Positions 21,301 to 32,335 of a stretch of DNA of 64,000 nt are shown here, piece by piece (within the stretch, counting starts at the first letter, position 1; every line of letters begins with the position of its first letter). Both the position numbers and the translations under genes were made by a program. The notes beneath the pieces are model-generated. The model worked only from the letters and a program-made list of their open reading frames with translations. It was not told the origin of the DNA and ran no database searches. This stretch comes from Tridacna crocea (Eukaryota; Mollusca; Bivalvia; Cardiida; Cardiidae), in NCBI GenBank assembly GCA_943736015.1, contig OX031063.1, positions 37,712,672-37,776,671 of the forward strand. The letters run 5' to 3'.

Positions 21301-24300
21301 TGGAGATACATTTAGCCTCCTTAACCCATTCCCAAAGAATCCCTGGTTTTTACGGTTCTGGAATAATAGCCTTTTGAAAACACTGTGTGAAAAGGAGAAA
21401 ATGCTGGTAACCAGCATTTTCTCCTTTTTCCACAATGTTTTCTACCCTATTGTAGACAGAAATCATCTTTTCAGCAAGAGTTGAATTGTCGTCTGCAAAT
21501 GCTTTCAATTTGATCTAGTCCAAAAGTTTGTCGTTTGGGAAAGGGTTAATAGTACTTATGTCAGAGTATAGCTCCAATGTTTTCAATTTGTACCAGTCTG
21601 AAGTAATGTTGTGCTGTAAAGAATGAAACATCAACGTGGACTCTAAATTGAAAGAAAGTTAAACGCATTGCCTCCACTTTGTACTCTTTATTACTCCACT
21701 TCCCCCTGTAACGAACCAACTTTTAAGTTCATGCGTTCATCACAGATTGGGAAAATGAACATTGGAACAGGAGCAAATCTTGTCTCAATCATCTCTTAAT
21801 ATTTGCTCATTGGGTTTTCTTTCCTTTTGTTCAAATGTTTGTCAGATCTTGATTTACACTGTACGCGAAAGCGCAGAAACCCGTGCTTAGCAGTCTGGGT
21901 ATTAACTTCAAGTTTTTTTTCAGCTATATAAAGAGATATCGAAACGAAGAGGAGAAGCTACTTGACATGCTCCAAGAGCGTGAGAGACTATTGAACTCTG
22001 CCATAAAACAAGGACAACAACTGCGGGCAAAATGCACACGATATAAAGAAGAACTAGACAAGTATACCTACTCATTTACAACACGAAAGTTCGCAACAAA
22101 TTCATAGCTGAAATGCAAACCGCACCTGTCGGAATGCGAACCCGTGCGGACAAATATATTCGATTTTTGAGGTTTGAACCCTTTCCCAAACAATCCCTGG
22201 TTTTTACGGGTCTGGAATGGTAGCCTTTTGAAAACATTGAAGGAAAAGGAGAAAATGCTGGTAACCAGCATTTTCTCCTTTTCCCACAATGTTTTCTACC
22301 CTATCATAGACAGAAATCATCTTTTCAGCAAGAGTTGAATTGTCGTCTGCAAATGCTTTCAGTTTGGTCTGGTCCAAAAGTTTGTCGTTTGGGAAAGGGT
22401 TAAAGACCAATAGCATTATTACCACTGAGCTAAAGAATTATCTCCCTACCGTATTCGTTAGATTTTGTATTTAAATCGGGACGAAGCCGTACATGAAGGA
22501 GTGGTCTCCCATAACACTACTTCCATAATTGGCTTGTAACACGTAAAATGGACATTCAGACATTTGCGTAAAGTGTCGTCTCGGATCAGCCTGCGCATGC
22601 CTCAAAGGCTAATCCGAAACGGCACAGTACGACCACGTTAGATTTTGTGATACAGTAGATTTGCCCAAAACAGAAAAATACGTAAAAACGGAAGGTGCTG
22701 TCGAGGACTGCACAGGCAGATCCGAGACGACACTTTACGCAAATGTCCAAATGCCCCTTTTTAAGTGTTGCCAGAACATGAACCCACATAATTTCCATAT
22801 CGTTTGCAGTATTTTCCGTGTATATATATATATATATATATAAAACCTTTAGATTTTATTTTGTCAGCGTGGATTAAAATGATATTGCGTATGATATCAA
22901 ATATCATATGAAATATATTGATGCATGTAGACTCTAGATCATCTATTGATCCTCTACAACGTAAAAGCAGTGTTATTACTTTCGCAGTCGATTGATCTAG
23001 TTTGTTGATAAGCCCAATAATTAATCTCTTCACCTTCTGGTAAGTGTATAAAATGTAGATCGAGGGTCAGTATTTTAGTTGGTTTAGTTTGTTTAGGTAT
23101 TGCTTAAAGTCTAAATGCAGGTACAAGCCTTTCAAATGCCGACATAAAACATCAGATCCAACGAGATGAACTGCATTGGAATTACGAATTAGAAGCAGTA
23201 TTTTTCATTGTACAGGCATCAAAAATGAACTAAAGATTTTATTTTCTAACGACCAAAAAGCAACATCTTTTTGGTAAACATTTTAATTTTTACAGCATCA
23301 AAGACAACACCAACGTAAATGAAAATCAATGGAAAAAGAGATATTATGAAATGGACAAAAAGTACAGAGATATCAAGGAAGAAGTAGATGTGATGGTGGC
23401 TAGAAATAGAAATGGAAGGTAAATCAAAGCACTGAAAGTACTGACAACCGGAAGCAGTTTCTCCGATCACTCTTAATCACTCCTACTCTGTGGAAAGAAG
23501 GTCTGAGGCATTTGCAAAAAAAGTTTCAGTCAAGGTCAACTTGCACGCTCTGCTTAGGCTGACCTTGGGCGAAACATTTTGGCATTGACAGAGAATTTCG
23601 TTCAAACCGTATTTTGATAAGTTCAGTAATGACATTTTCTAGATTAAGTGTACTTTTGTATAACCACTGGTTATCCATCGATAGTATTATTGCATTGTAA
23701 CATGTCAGTAATTTTTGTATTTTTTCTCTTCCAAACTAGTAATTGTAGTCGATCAGTATAACTGCACAATTATACGTCAATAATTTTTATATATTATCTC
23801 TTCCAAACCAGTAACATAAGTCGTAGTTGTGTTGTGTTGTGTTTAGAGAATACAACTTATATAGAAACCATTTTGCTGATTTGTTCTGTCTTAAGCTAGG
23901 ATTGCTCTGCTTCTGAATCATGTCTCTAACTCCTATATTTTTATCTGAAATATCTGAGACATGTTGTAATGCAATTTTATTTAAGTCATAGGGAAAAGTA
24001 TGACGAAACCGTATATGGTCTGCGGCACGCGAAAAAGGCTATTTGGACATTTCCGTAAAGTGTCGGTATGGATTAATCTGTGTTGTCTTTTCGGCTTTAT
24101 GCAATTTTCTGTCTTGCAGAAGTCTACTTTAGCACAAAATCTAATGTATTCGTAAAGTGGCGTCTCGAATCAACCTGCGCGGACTGTGCAGGCTGATCCC
24201 AGACGTCAATTCACGCAATGTCCTAATGTCCCTTTTCGAGTGTTGCAAGTCAATTGTAAAATAGTATACAACAATTAGAATGTATATAAACAAACAGGAA

Positions 24301-27134
24301 AACAAATAGTGTGTGTGTGTTTTTTTAATCATGTGAGTGTATTTTAAGAAATGCGAGACACTGTTTTACGTATTTTGTTTCAGAGACTTCGTAAGGCAAC
24401 AACAGGAGACAATCGATTCACTTAATTTAGAGCTAGAAAGAGAAAAAATCGAAAGACAACGAATGTTGTCAAGCAGGTATTGTACTGTTCAATAGTGAAA
24501 TACAATTTATTTGTGAAAGTTAACAGCCCTGAAACTTGTTTGGCTTTGTTTTTCCTTGCAGTCCTTTATAGTTCCTCAGTTATACCATGGCAACAAGACT
24601 ATGCTCTTCTGTTCATCATTTTCAAGTGATAGCATTGCAAAGCGCTGTCTCCAACACCCCAGCTGCATTTCCAATAACTATTTACATCTATAGACACTGT
24701 TTAGCTTGGGTGGAAGAATAACTGCTTTCATAGTACTTTATATTCTCAATATCTTTTTGTCGAAAAGGACATCTGCATACGTGTTTTTGGAAAAAAAAAG
24801 GGAAGCCTTTGGTTTTGTTAAACTTATCTTTTCGTATATCAAGACGTTAACCCTTTCCCAAACGACAAACTTTTGAGCTAGACCCAATTGAAAGCATTTG
24901 CAGACGACAATTCAGCTCTTGCTGAAAAGATGATTTCTGTCTACGATAGGGTAGAAAACACTGTGGGAAAAGGAGAAAATGCTGGTTACCAGCATTTTCT
25001 CCTTTTCCAACAATGTTTTCAAAAGGCTACTATTCCAGACCCGTAAAAACCAGGGATTGTTTGAGAGAGGGTTAAAGAAAAAAAGGTAGGAGTAGCCTGA
25101 CAACATTTTGTATTGAAGATTTTTGCTCCGAATGTTCCGAGTAAGTAAAAGTTTAAAACTACTAGTGCGCTGGCATAAGTACTGATTGGATTTCCAAGGG
25201 AGTGGGGGTTCATGTCTATTCTCAGAATCTTATTGTTCTACAATCGGCATTGCTTGACAAACGAAAAACATTTTATATAATTGTTTTAGTGCCCACAAAG
25301 CAAGTGATTTGATAATTAGGACTGATAAATTTTGATATTTTATCTATTTCAGCCTGACGAGCTTGCAAAGTTCCGGAATTGGAACTAAACAGAAGAGAAA
25401 GCTCTTATTAAAACAGCTTCACGTAGATAATGCTTTATTACTAAACCGAGTTCAGGAATTGACACAAAGAAATGCTCGAGGACGGTAGGTGTCTCATTCC
25501 TTCAAATTTCGAACAAGTTGAACTCCTGTTAAATAATCTTATATATACATGTATGTATGTGCATAATGTCTTCATTTGAAATAACATTATAACCAAGCTG
25601 GTCCAAGACCTGGCTTGATTTTTCCTTCACTTTGCGCTAAGATGGTCCGTTCACATAACTTGCAAAGACTGTCTTTAAACATGAAAATTTAATTAACCGG
25701 AACTCGACATGCTATCTCAAAAATCATTCAATCTATTCAACTTGATGAACTGTAAAACATAGAAGAGAAGAACAGTTTCATATGAATGATATACATACGG
25801 GATGGTGACATGTGCTTCATTACATCTTTAATCTCCATTCTTTTATGCCTGCATTTTATCCAAAATTTGTTTAGTTCATAACTTTAGAAAAGTCTACATT
25901 AGGAAAAGAAGCAAATTTTTATACGTGTAGTTTGAAATACTTGTTTCCTCTGAAAGCAGTTTATCTTTGTAACGAGCATATTGACAAATGTCAATAACTG
26001 TTTATGAACCAATGCAAAGTTATTTTTAGCCGGAACAACCCATATTCCTGCATGTATTTTCCGAAGAAAAAAATAAACTAGCAATTCCTATTTACCCACT
26101 TTGTTCCAAATTTTGTGGGCTATAAAGATTTCTAAATGTTTTTATTCATACAGAGTAGAGTTTTATTTGCATCTACCAGTCCATAGGCGACACGGAGATT
26201 TCTAAAACTATTAATTATATTATATTGACAAATTTTCTTGCAGAGACTATTTGTCAAAATTAGAAGCTGAAAAGCGAGAGCAAGACGCTTTTATCCGAGA
26301 ACTAAAACAACAACTATTTCATGAGAAGACAGAAAAAGAGAAATTATTGTCAAAGTGAGTCGAATGATTTTGAAAATTATGATACATTACGTAAGATATT
26401 GTTATGAAATTGCATCTACTAAATTTTTAGGTTGTTATTTCTAGATATTCTAGTTAATCTTTGACGGAAGAAGTCTAACTCTATTTATGTACGTCTAGAA
26501 ATTTATACGATATTGTTGGCGTCCATATGTCGATTTACAAAGATCTACTAGTACTGTTCCCATTTTATCTTTACTTCTTTTTCGTAATATAGTAAAGTAA
26601 ATTGTTACACTATATTTTGCTAAGACATGTTTCGATTTCCTCAGGTTTGGGACTGCGGTCAGGTCATGTGAATCACGATACTCAGAAAACTGGAGACAAT
26701 CTCAAAACAGTGTTCAAGACCTTTATGCAAAAGTGCAGAAGAAACGACCCGGACTGGAAACGAGTAACGCACGTAACACAGATGATGAGAAATCAACCGG
26801 TTTCGAAATCAACGACAGTATACATCCAGTCGAAATGGAAAGGAACTATCATGTTCTGAGTGGTGAATATAACGAAGTGGAAATACTTCCCTATGATTCT
26901 GAGAATATGGAACCTAAACGAATATCATCCGAATCTGAATCGACAGATGGAAAGTCTATAAATGAACTGAATGCTGAGGCCATTATAGAACAAATTAATG
27001 TAGAAGCAGAGCCAACACCTCGGGACATATCATCCTTCCATCAAACTGAAACCTTATATGAACTTGTTAAGGAAGATGAAAATGGTATTCCCAATGAATT
27101 GATAAACGTCGAGGAAAACTATACGAAATTCTGA
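18164..27134 (+). CDS. 460-residue coiled-coil protein with N-terminal MGNC motif
   Basis: Eight exons join in frame: 18164-18319, 19078-19217, 21924-22061, 23296-23418, 24384-24476, 25353-25484, 26244-26354, 26645-27134 (1383 bp with TGA). The ATG has a favourable context (aggATGg) and an in-frame TAG six bases upstream. Residues 2-4 are Gly-Asn-Cys, a plausible N-myristoylation plus palmitoylation signal (inference). Residues 1-98 are polar and low in helix; about 99-300 form charged helices (EEEKLLDMLQERERLLN, ETIDSLNLELEREKIERQR, KREQDAFIRELKQQLF); the last ~160 residues are acidic and Ser/Glu-rich. Introns 2-7 are phase 2, like those of the minus gene at 0-8 kb, suggesting the same family. 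Likely a membrane-tethered scaffold; function unknown. A variant poly(A) signal ATTAAA is at 27243-27248. Confidence 0.8.
19078..19217 (+). CDS. MGNC gene exon 2
   Basis: 140 bp; acceptor aaactttcag, donor AG|GTGGGT. Encodes QTEVKETPLYEEQMATLEVE and a Ser-rich stretch ending SKRTGHG. The ATG at 19117 is a possible internal start if exon 1 is not used. Confidence 0.75.
19300..19440. repeat. E-type hairpin plus partial D-type end
   Basis: cctggtcagcctgcgcagtctgcgcaggctgacctgg is a perfect E hairpin (19316-19352); it is followed by the right end of a D element, gacactttacgcaaatgtcgg...gtcgcaagccatat. Confidence 0.6.
19929..20148. mobile_element. TTAA-type MITE, subfamily C
   Basis: Core gaaaacattgttggaaaagaag; arms cacaatgcctactattaaag and acagtatggtaaagagttt. 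Confidence 0.55.
20419..20645. mobile_element. TTAA-type MITE, worn
   Basis: TTAA at both ends (ttaactctttaccagatagc...cgtgaaggattaa); core stem eroded. Confidence 0.55.
20698..20766. repeat. Short strong hairpin (GAACACTGGGCTA)
   Basis: tttctctatgac(tag)tgaacactgggctaa faces tagcccagtgttcacc...atggagaaa; T- and A-runs pair at the base. Not seen elsewhere in the window. Confidence 0.7.
20898..21126. mobile_element. TTAA palindromic MITE, subfamily A
   Basis: 229 bp; ends ttaaccatttactccatag and ggggtaaagggttaa. In intron 2 of the MGNC gene. Confidence 0.78.
21321..21549. mobile_element. TTAA palindromic MITE, subfamily B
   Basis: Left arm ttaacccattcccaaagaat-ccctggttttt; core cactgtgtgaaaaggagaaaatgctgg; right arm tttgtcgtttgggaaagggttaa. 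Confidence 0.75.
21924..22061 (+). CDS. MGNC gene exon 3
   Basis: 138 bp; acceptor ttttttttcag, donor AA|GTATAC. Encodes YIKRYRNEEEKLLDMLQERE then a long charged helix. Resembles the exon at 63882. Confidence 0.8.
22105..22523 (-). mobile_element. Degraded LTR copy of the TRIM, split by a MITE
   Basis: Reading minus strand from 22523: TGTTATGGGAGACCACTCCT, then cccgatttaaatacaa, agggagata, and TAGCTCAGTGG (A box), all in LTR order. Beyond the MITE the sequence resumes with gtccgcacgggttcgcattcc, resembling the B-box part. No second LTR, PBS or purine tract found here. Confidence 0.6.
22173..22403. mobile_element. TTAA palindromic MITE, subfamily B, nested
   Basis: Right TTAA at 22400-22403; left end altered to TTGA. 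It splits a TRIM LTR relic (22105-22523, minus strand): A-box side lies to the right, B-box side to the left. Confidence 0.7.
22533..22775. mobile_element. D-type MITE
   Basis: acattcagacatttgcgtaaagtgtcgtctcgg at left and the complement cgagacgacactttacgcaaatgtcc at right; middle motif ttagattttgtgatacagta. In intron 3 of the MGNC gene. Confidence 0.65.
22819..22841. repeat. (TA)n microsatellite
   Basis: About eleven TA units. Confidence 0.9.
23296..23418 (+). CDS. MGNC gene exon 4
   Basis: 123 bp; acceptor atttttacag, donor AG|GTAAAT. Encodes IKDNTNVNENQWKKRYYEMD and KKYRDIKEEVDVMV. Confidence 0.8.
23515..23582. repeat. E-type hairpin
   Basis: aagtttcagtcaaggtcaac...gctgaccttgggcgaaac; arms imperfect. 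Confidence 0.5.
24018..24250. mobile_element. D-type MITE, worn
   Basis: tctgcggcacgcgaaaaaggc...ttccgtaaagtgtcgg at left, gcgcggactgtgcaggctgatccc and ccttttcgagtgttgcaag at right. In intron 4 of the MGNC gene. Confidence 0.6.
24384..24476 (+). CDS. MGNC gene exon 5
   Basis: 93 bp; acceptor ttttgtttcag, donor AG|GTATTG. Encodes DFVRQQQETIDSLNLELERE. Confidence 0.8.
24847..25075. mobile_element. TTAA palindromic MITE, subfamily B
   Basis: TTAA both ends; left arm is the reverse-oriented form (ttaaccctttcccaaacgac) of the copy at 21321, i.e. inserted in the opposite orientation. Confidence 0.75.
25353..25484 (+). CDS. MGNC gene exon 6
   Basis: 132 bp; acceptor ctatttcag, donor CG|GTAGGT. 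Encodes LTSLQSSGIGTKQKRKLLLK then LHVDNALLLNRVQELTQ. Confidence 0.8.
26244..26354 (+). CDS. MGNC gene exon 7
   Basis: 111 bp; acceptor tttcttgcag, donor AA|GTGAGT. Encodes DYLSKLEAEKREQDAFIREL. Confidence 0.8.
26645..27134 (+). CDS. MGNC gene exon 8, with stop
   Basis: 490 bp; acceptor gatttcctcag. Encodes FGTAVRSCESRYSENWRQSQ, then an acidic tail rich in E, D, S and N, ending NVEENYTKF before TGA. An out-of-frame methionine ORF starts inside but the spliced frame is continuous. Confidence 0.8.
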
Positions 27135-27655
27135 AGTGTCGTGCTTAAAAGCTGGATTCAGACCCAGGACAGTGAACAGACTTTTAAATGATAAAGGTAA
27201 TTTCTTCATAGACCTTGTTTCGTAAACATGCTGTTGGTGTTAATTAAATTGACATCTTTCAAGCAGTTTTTATAGATATCAACGGCATGAGTTTTTGAGA
27301 CGAAAGAACGACGTTTAAGAGGCAGATAAAACCTCCTTGTCCGACAAATCTCTCATTTACATTCCCGGTAGTTCTCATTTGACAGTATTACAGATATCAA
27401 CGAAAGATACGCGACTGATACCAACCGGTTCCACTGCACTGCTAAGTAAATGACACAGCCGTTCTGATTAAAAAAAAAAAAAAACGAAATCAGAAGATTG
27501 GAAATGAAACTTTTTGAAAGCAATGTTGCGATAACTGATGAAGTGTGAGAATTCAAGATATAACTCATGCATTTCGTATAGCTGAAATAAGTCTGCGTCG
27601 TTCGGTTAGTCATTAGCATGCAAGCAGTAAATACTATAAATAAGAGAAAAACACT

Positions 27656-30600
27656 CGTGAAGTTAGCTGCCAGTTGACAGTTGACTATTCGATAGCGAAT
27701 TGGCAACTGTCAGCCAACTTCACTCTTTAGCTGCCAATTCGTTTTTAGTCTTTGAACCGAATTGTCAACTGTCAACTGTCAGCTGGCTGCCAATTCGAAT
27801 TTAATGTGCTATAAAAGCGAATGGGCAACTGTCAACCGTCAGCCAACTTCACACTTCAGCTGCCAATTCGTTTTTAACAAAACCACCGTCTTTGGATCGA
27901 ACTGTCAACTGTCAACCGTCAGCTGGCTGCCAATTCGATTTTAATGTGTTAACCCTTTACCCCATAAGGCATTTCTATGGTATCTCTGATTGACCCTAAA
28001 TAACAGCAAGAATGAAGTCGTTTCTTATGTGTACATGACACCTTTTGATAGCATAGAAAACATTGTGACAAAAGAAGAAATTGCTCGTCACGAGCAATTT
28101 CACCTTTTGCCACAATGTTTTCCAAAGGCTCCTACAAGCAATGCGTAGAAATGAGTATCTATGGAGTAACAGGTTAAAAAAGCGAATTGTCAACTGTCAA
28201 TTGTCAGCCAACTTCACACTTCAGCTGCCGATTCGTTTTTAACAAAACCACCGTCTTTGGACCGAAATGTCAACTGTCAACCGTCAGCTGGCTGCTAATT
28301 CGAATTTAATAACCTATAACAACGAATCGTCAACTGTCAACCGTCAACCAACTTCACACTTCAGCTGCCAGTTCGTTTTTAACAAAACCACCGTCTTTGG
28401 ATCGAATTGTCAACTGTCAACCGTCAGCCAACTTCTCACTTCAGCTGCCAATTCGTTTTAAGTGAAATTACTGTATCTGAAGCGAATTGTCAATTGTCAA
28501 CTGTCAGCTGGCTGCCAATTCGAATAAAATGTCCTATAACAGCAAATTGTCAACTGTCAACCGTCAGCTGGCTGCCAGTTAGAATTTGATGTGTGAAAAA
28601 ACGATTGTCAACTGTCAACTGTCAGCCAATTTCACACTTCATCTGCCAATTCATTTTAAGTAAAAATACTATGTTTGAGGCGAAATGTCAACCGTCAACT
28701 GTCCGCTGGCTGCCAATTCGAATTCAATAACCTATAACAACGAATCGTCAACTGTCAACCGTCAGCCAACTTCACACTTCAGCTGCCAATGCGTTTTTAA
28801 CAAAACCACCGTCTTTGGATCGAATTGTCAACTGTCAACTGTCAGCTGGCTGCCAATACGAATTTGATATCATAAAACAGCGAATCGTCAACTGTCAACC
28901 ATCAGCCAACTTCACACTTCAGCTGCCAATTCGTTTTTAACAAAACCACCGTCTTTGGATCGAATTGTCAACTGTCAACCGTCAGCTGGCTGCCAATTCG
29001 AATTTAATGTGTTAAAAAAACGAATTGTCAACTGTCAGCCAATTTCACACTTCAGCTGACGATTAGGTCTAAGTGAAAATACTGTGTCTGAAGCAAATTG
29101 TCAACTGTCAACTGTCAGCTGGCTGCCAATTTGAATTCAATATGATAAAACAGCGAATCGTCCACTGTCAACCGTCAGCCAACTTCAAACTTCAGCTGCC
29201 AATTCGTTTAACCTAAAAATACGGTGTCTGAACCAAACTGTCAACTGTCAGCTGGCTACCAATTCGAATTTAATTACCTCTAACAACGAATCGTCAACTG
29301 TCAACCGTCAGCCAACTTCACACTTCAGCTGCCAATTCGTTTTAAGTGAAATTACTGTTTCTGAAGCGAATTGTTAATTGACAACTGTCAGCTGGCTGCC
29401 AATTCGAATCTTATGTCCTATAATAGCGAATTCTCAACTGTCAACCGTCAGCCAACTTCACACTTCAGCTGCCAATTCGTTTTAAGAAAAAATACCGTGT
29501 CTGAACCATACTGGCAGCTGTCAGCTGGCTACCAATTCGAATTTAATTACCTATAACAACGAATCGTCAACTGTCAACCATCAGCCAACTTCACACTTCA
29601 GCTGCCAATTCGTTTTTAACAAAACCACCGTCTTTGGATCGAATTGTCAATTGTGAACCGTCAGCTGGTTGCCAATTCGAATTTAATGTGTTTAAAAAGC
29701 AAATTGTTAACTGTCAACTGTAAGCCAATTTCACACTTCAACTGCCAATTCGTTTTAAGTGAAATTACTGTATCTGAAGCGAATTGTCAATTGACAACTG
29801 TCAGCTGGCTGCCAATTCGAATTTAATGTCCTATAATAGGGAATTGTCAACTGTCAACCGTCAGCCAACTTCACACTTCAGCTGCCAATTCGTTTTAAGA
29901 AAAAATACCGTGCCTGAACCAAACTGGCAGCTGTCAGCTGGCTACCAATTCGAATTTAATTACCTGTAACACCGAATCGTCAACTGTCAACTGTCAGCCA
30001 ACTTCACACTTCAGCTGCCAATTCGTTTTAAGAAAAAATACCGTGCCTGAACCAAACTGGCAGCTGTCAGCTGGCTACCAATTCGAATTTAATGTGTTAA
30101 AAAAGCGAATTGTCAACTGTCAACCGTCAGCCAACTTCACACTTCAGCTGCGAATTTAATTTTAGTAAAGATATCGTCTTTGAACCGAATTGTCAACTGT
30201 CAGCTGGCTGCCATTTCGAATCTAATATGCTGTAAAAGCGAATCGTCAACTGTCAACTGTCAGCCAACTTCACACTTCAGTTGCCAAGTCGTTTTTAGCA
30301 AAACCACCGTCTTTCAATCGAATTGTCAACTGTCAACCGTCAGCTGGCTGCCAATTTGTTTTTAATGTGTTAAAAAAGCAAATTGTCAACTGTCAACTGT
30401 CAGCCAACTTCACACTTCAGTTGCCAATTCGTTTTTAGCAAAACCACTGTCTTTAAATCGAATTGTCAACTGTCAACCGTCAGCTGGCTGCCAATTTGTT
30501 TTTAATGTGTTAAAAAAGCAAATTGTCAACTGTCAACTGTCAGCCAACTTCACACTTCAGTTGCCAATTCGTTTTTAGCAAAACCACTGTCTTTAAATCG

Positions 30601-31480
30601 AATTGTCAACTGTCAACCGTCAGCTGGCTGCCAATTCAAATTTAATGTGTTATAAAAGCAAATTGTCAAATGTCAACTGTCAGCCCACTTCACACTTCAG
30701 CTGCCAATTCGTTTTTAGCAAAACCGTCGTCTTTGACCGTCTTTCACCATCTTTAGCTGCCAATTCGAATTTAATGTGCTATAAAAGCGAATATGCAACT
30801 GTCAACCGTCAGTCAACTTCACACTTCAGCTGCCAATTCGTTTTTAATGAAACCACCCTCTTTGGATCTAATTGTCAACTGTCAACCGTCAGCTGGCTGC
30901 CAGTTCATATTTATTGTGTTAATAAAGCGAATTGTCAACTGTCAACTGTCAGCCAATTTCACACTTCAGCTGACGATTCGTTTTAAGTGAAAATACAGTG
31001 TCTGAAGTGAATTGTCAACTGTCAACTGTCAGCTTGCTGCCAATTCGAATTCAATATGATAAAACAGCGAATTGTCAACTGTCAACCGTCAGCCAACTTC
31101 ACACTTCAGCTGCCAATTCGTTTTAAACAAAAGCATCGTCTTTGGATTGAATTGTCAACTGTCAACCGTCAGCTGGCTGCCAATTCGAATTTGATAACCT
31201 ATAACAGCGAATTGTCAACTATCAACCGTCAGCCAACTTCACACTTCAGTGCCAATTTGTTTTTAGTAAAAATACTGTAAATATGTCAATCGTCAACTGT
31301 CAGCTGGCTGCCAATTCGAATTTAATATGCTGTAAAAGCGAATCATCAACTGTCAACTCTCAGCCAACTTCTTACTTTAGCTGCCAATTCGATTTCAGTT
31401 TTGAACCGAATTGTCAACTGTCAACTCTCAACTGGCTGCCAATTCGAATTCAATGTTCTATAAAAACAGATTGTCAAGTT
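27656..31480 (+). repeat. Left arm of the foldback-like element
   Basis: About 3.8 kb of tandem units, plus-orientation. Sub-blocks are homogenised locally: 30363-30482 and 30483-30602 are almost identical 120-bp units. Interrupted only by the MITE at 27949. Confidence 0.8.
27949..28177. mobile_element. TTAA palindromic MITE, subfamily A, in the satellite
   Basis: TTAA at 27949-27952 and 28174-28177. Neighbouring satellite units read aatgtgttaaaaaagcg without the insert, while here aatgtg-TTAA-[MITE]-TTAA-aaaagcg: a filled site next to empty sites. Confidence 0.85.
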
Positions 31481-32335
31481 TTTCACTTAAAACAAATCGT
31501 CAGCTGAAGTGTGAAATTGGCTTACAGTTGACAGTTAACAATTTCCTTTTTAAACACATTAAATTCGAATTGGCAGCCAGCAGACAGTTGTCAATTGACA
31601 ATTCGCTTCAGATACAGTAATTTCACCACTTAAAACGAATTGGCAGCTGAAATGTGAAGTTGGCTGACGGTTGACAGTTGACAATTCCCTATTATAGGAC
31701 ATTGAATTCGAATTGGCAGCCAGCTGAAGGTTGTCAATTGACAATTCGCTTCAAATACAGTAACTTCACTTAAAACGAATTGGCAGCTGAAGTGTGAAGT
31801 TGGCTGACGGTTGACAGTTGACGATTCGTTGTTATAGGTAATTAAATTCGAATCGGCAGCCAGCTGACAGTTGACAGTTGACACTTAGACCAAATTTTCA
31901 GCTAAAGTGTGAAATTGGCTGACGGTTGACAGTTGACAATTCGATCCGAAGACGGTGGTTTTGTTAGAAACGAATTGGAAGCTGAAGTGTGAAGTTGGCT
32001 GACGGTTGACAGTTGACGATTCATTGTTATAGGTAATTAAATTCGAATCGGCAGCCAGCTGACAGTTGACAGTTGACACTTAGACCAAATTTTCAGCTAA
32101 AGTGTGAAATTGGCTGACAGTTGACAGTTGACAATTCGTTTTTTTAACACATTAAATTCGAATTGGCAGCCAGCTGACGGTTGACAGTTGACAATTCGAT
32201 TCAAAGACTGTGGTTGTGCTAAAAAGGAATTGGCAGCTGAATTGTTAAGTTAGCTGACAGTTGACAGTTGACGATTCGTTGTTAGAGGTTATTAAATTCG
32301 AATTGGTAGCCATCTGACAGTTGACAGTTTCGTTC

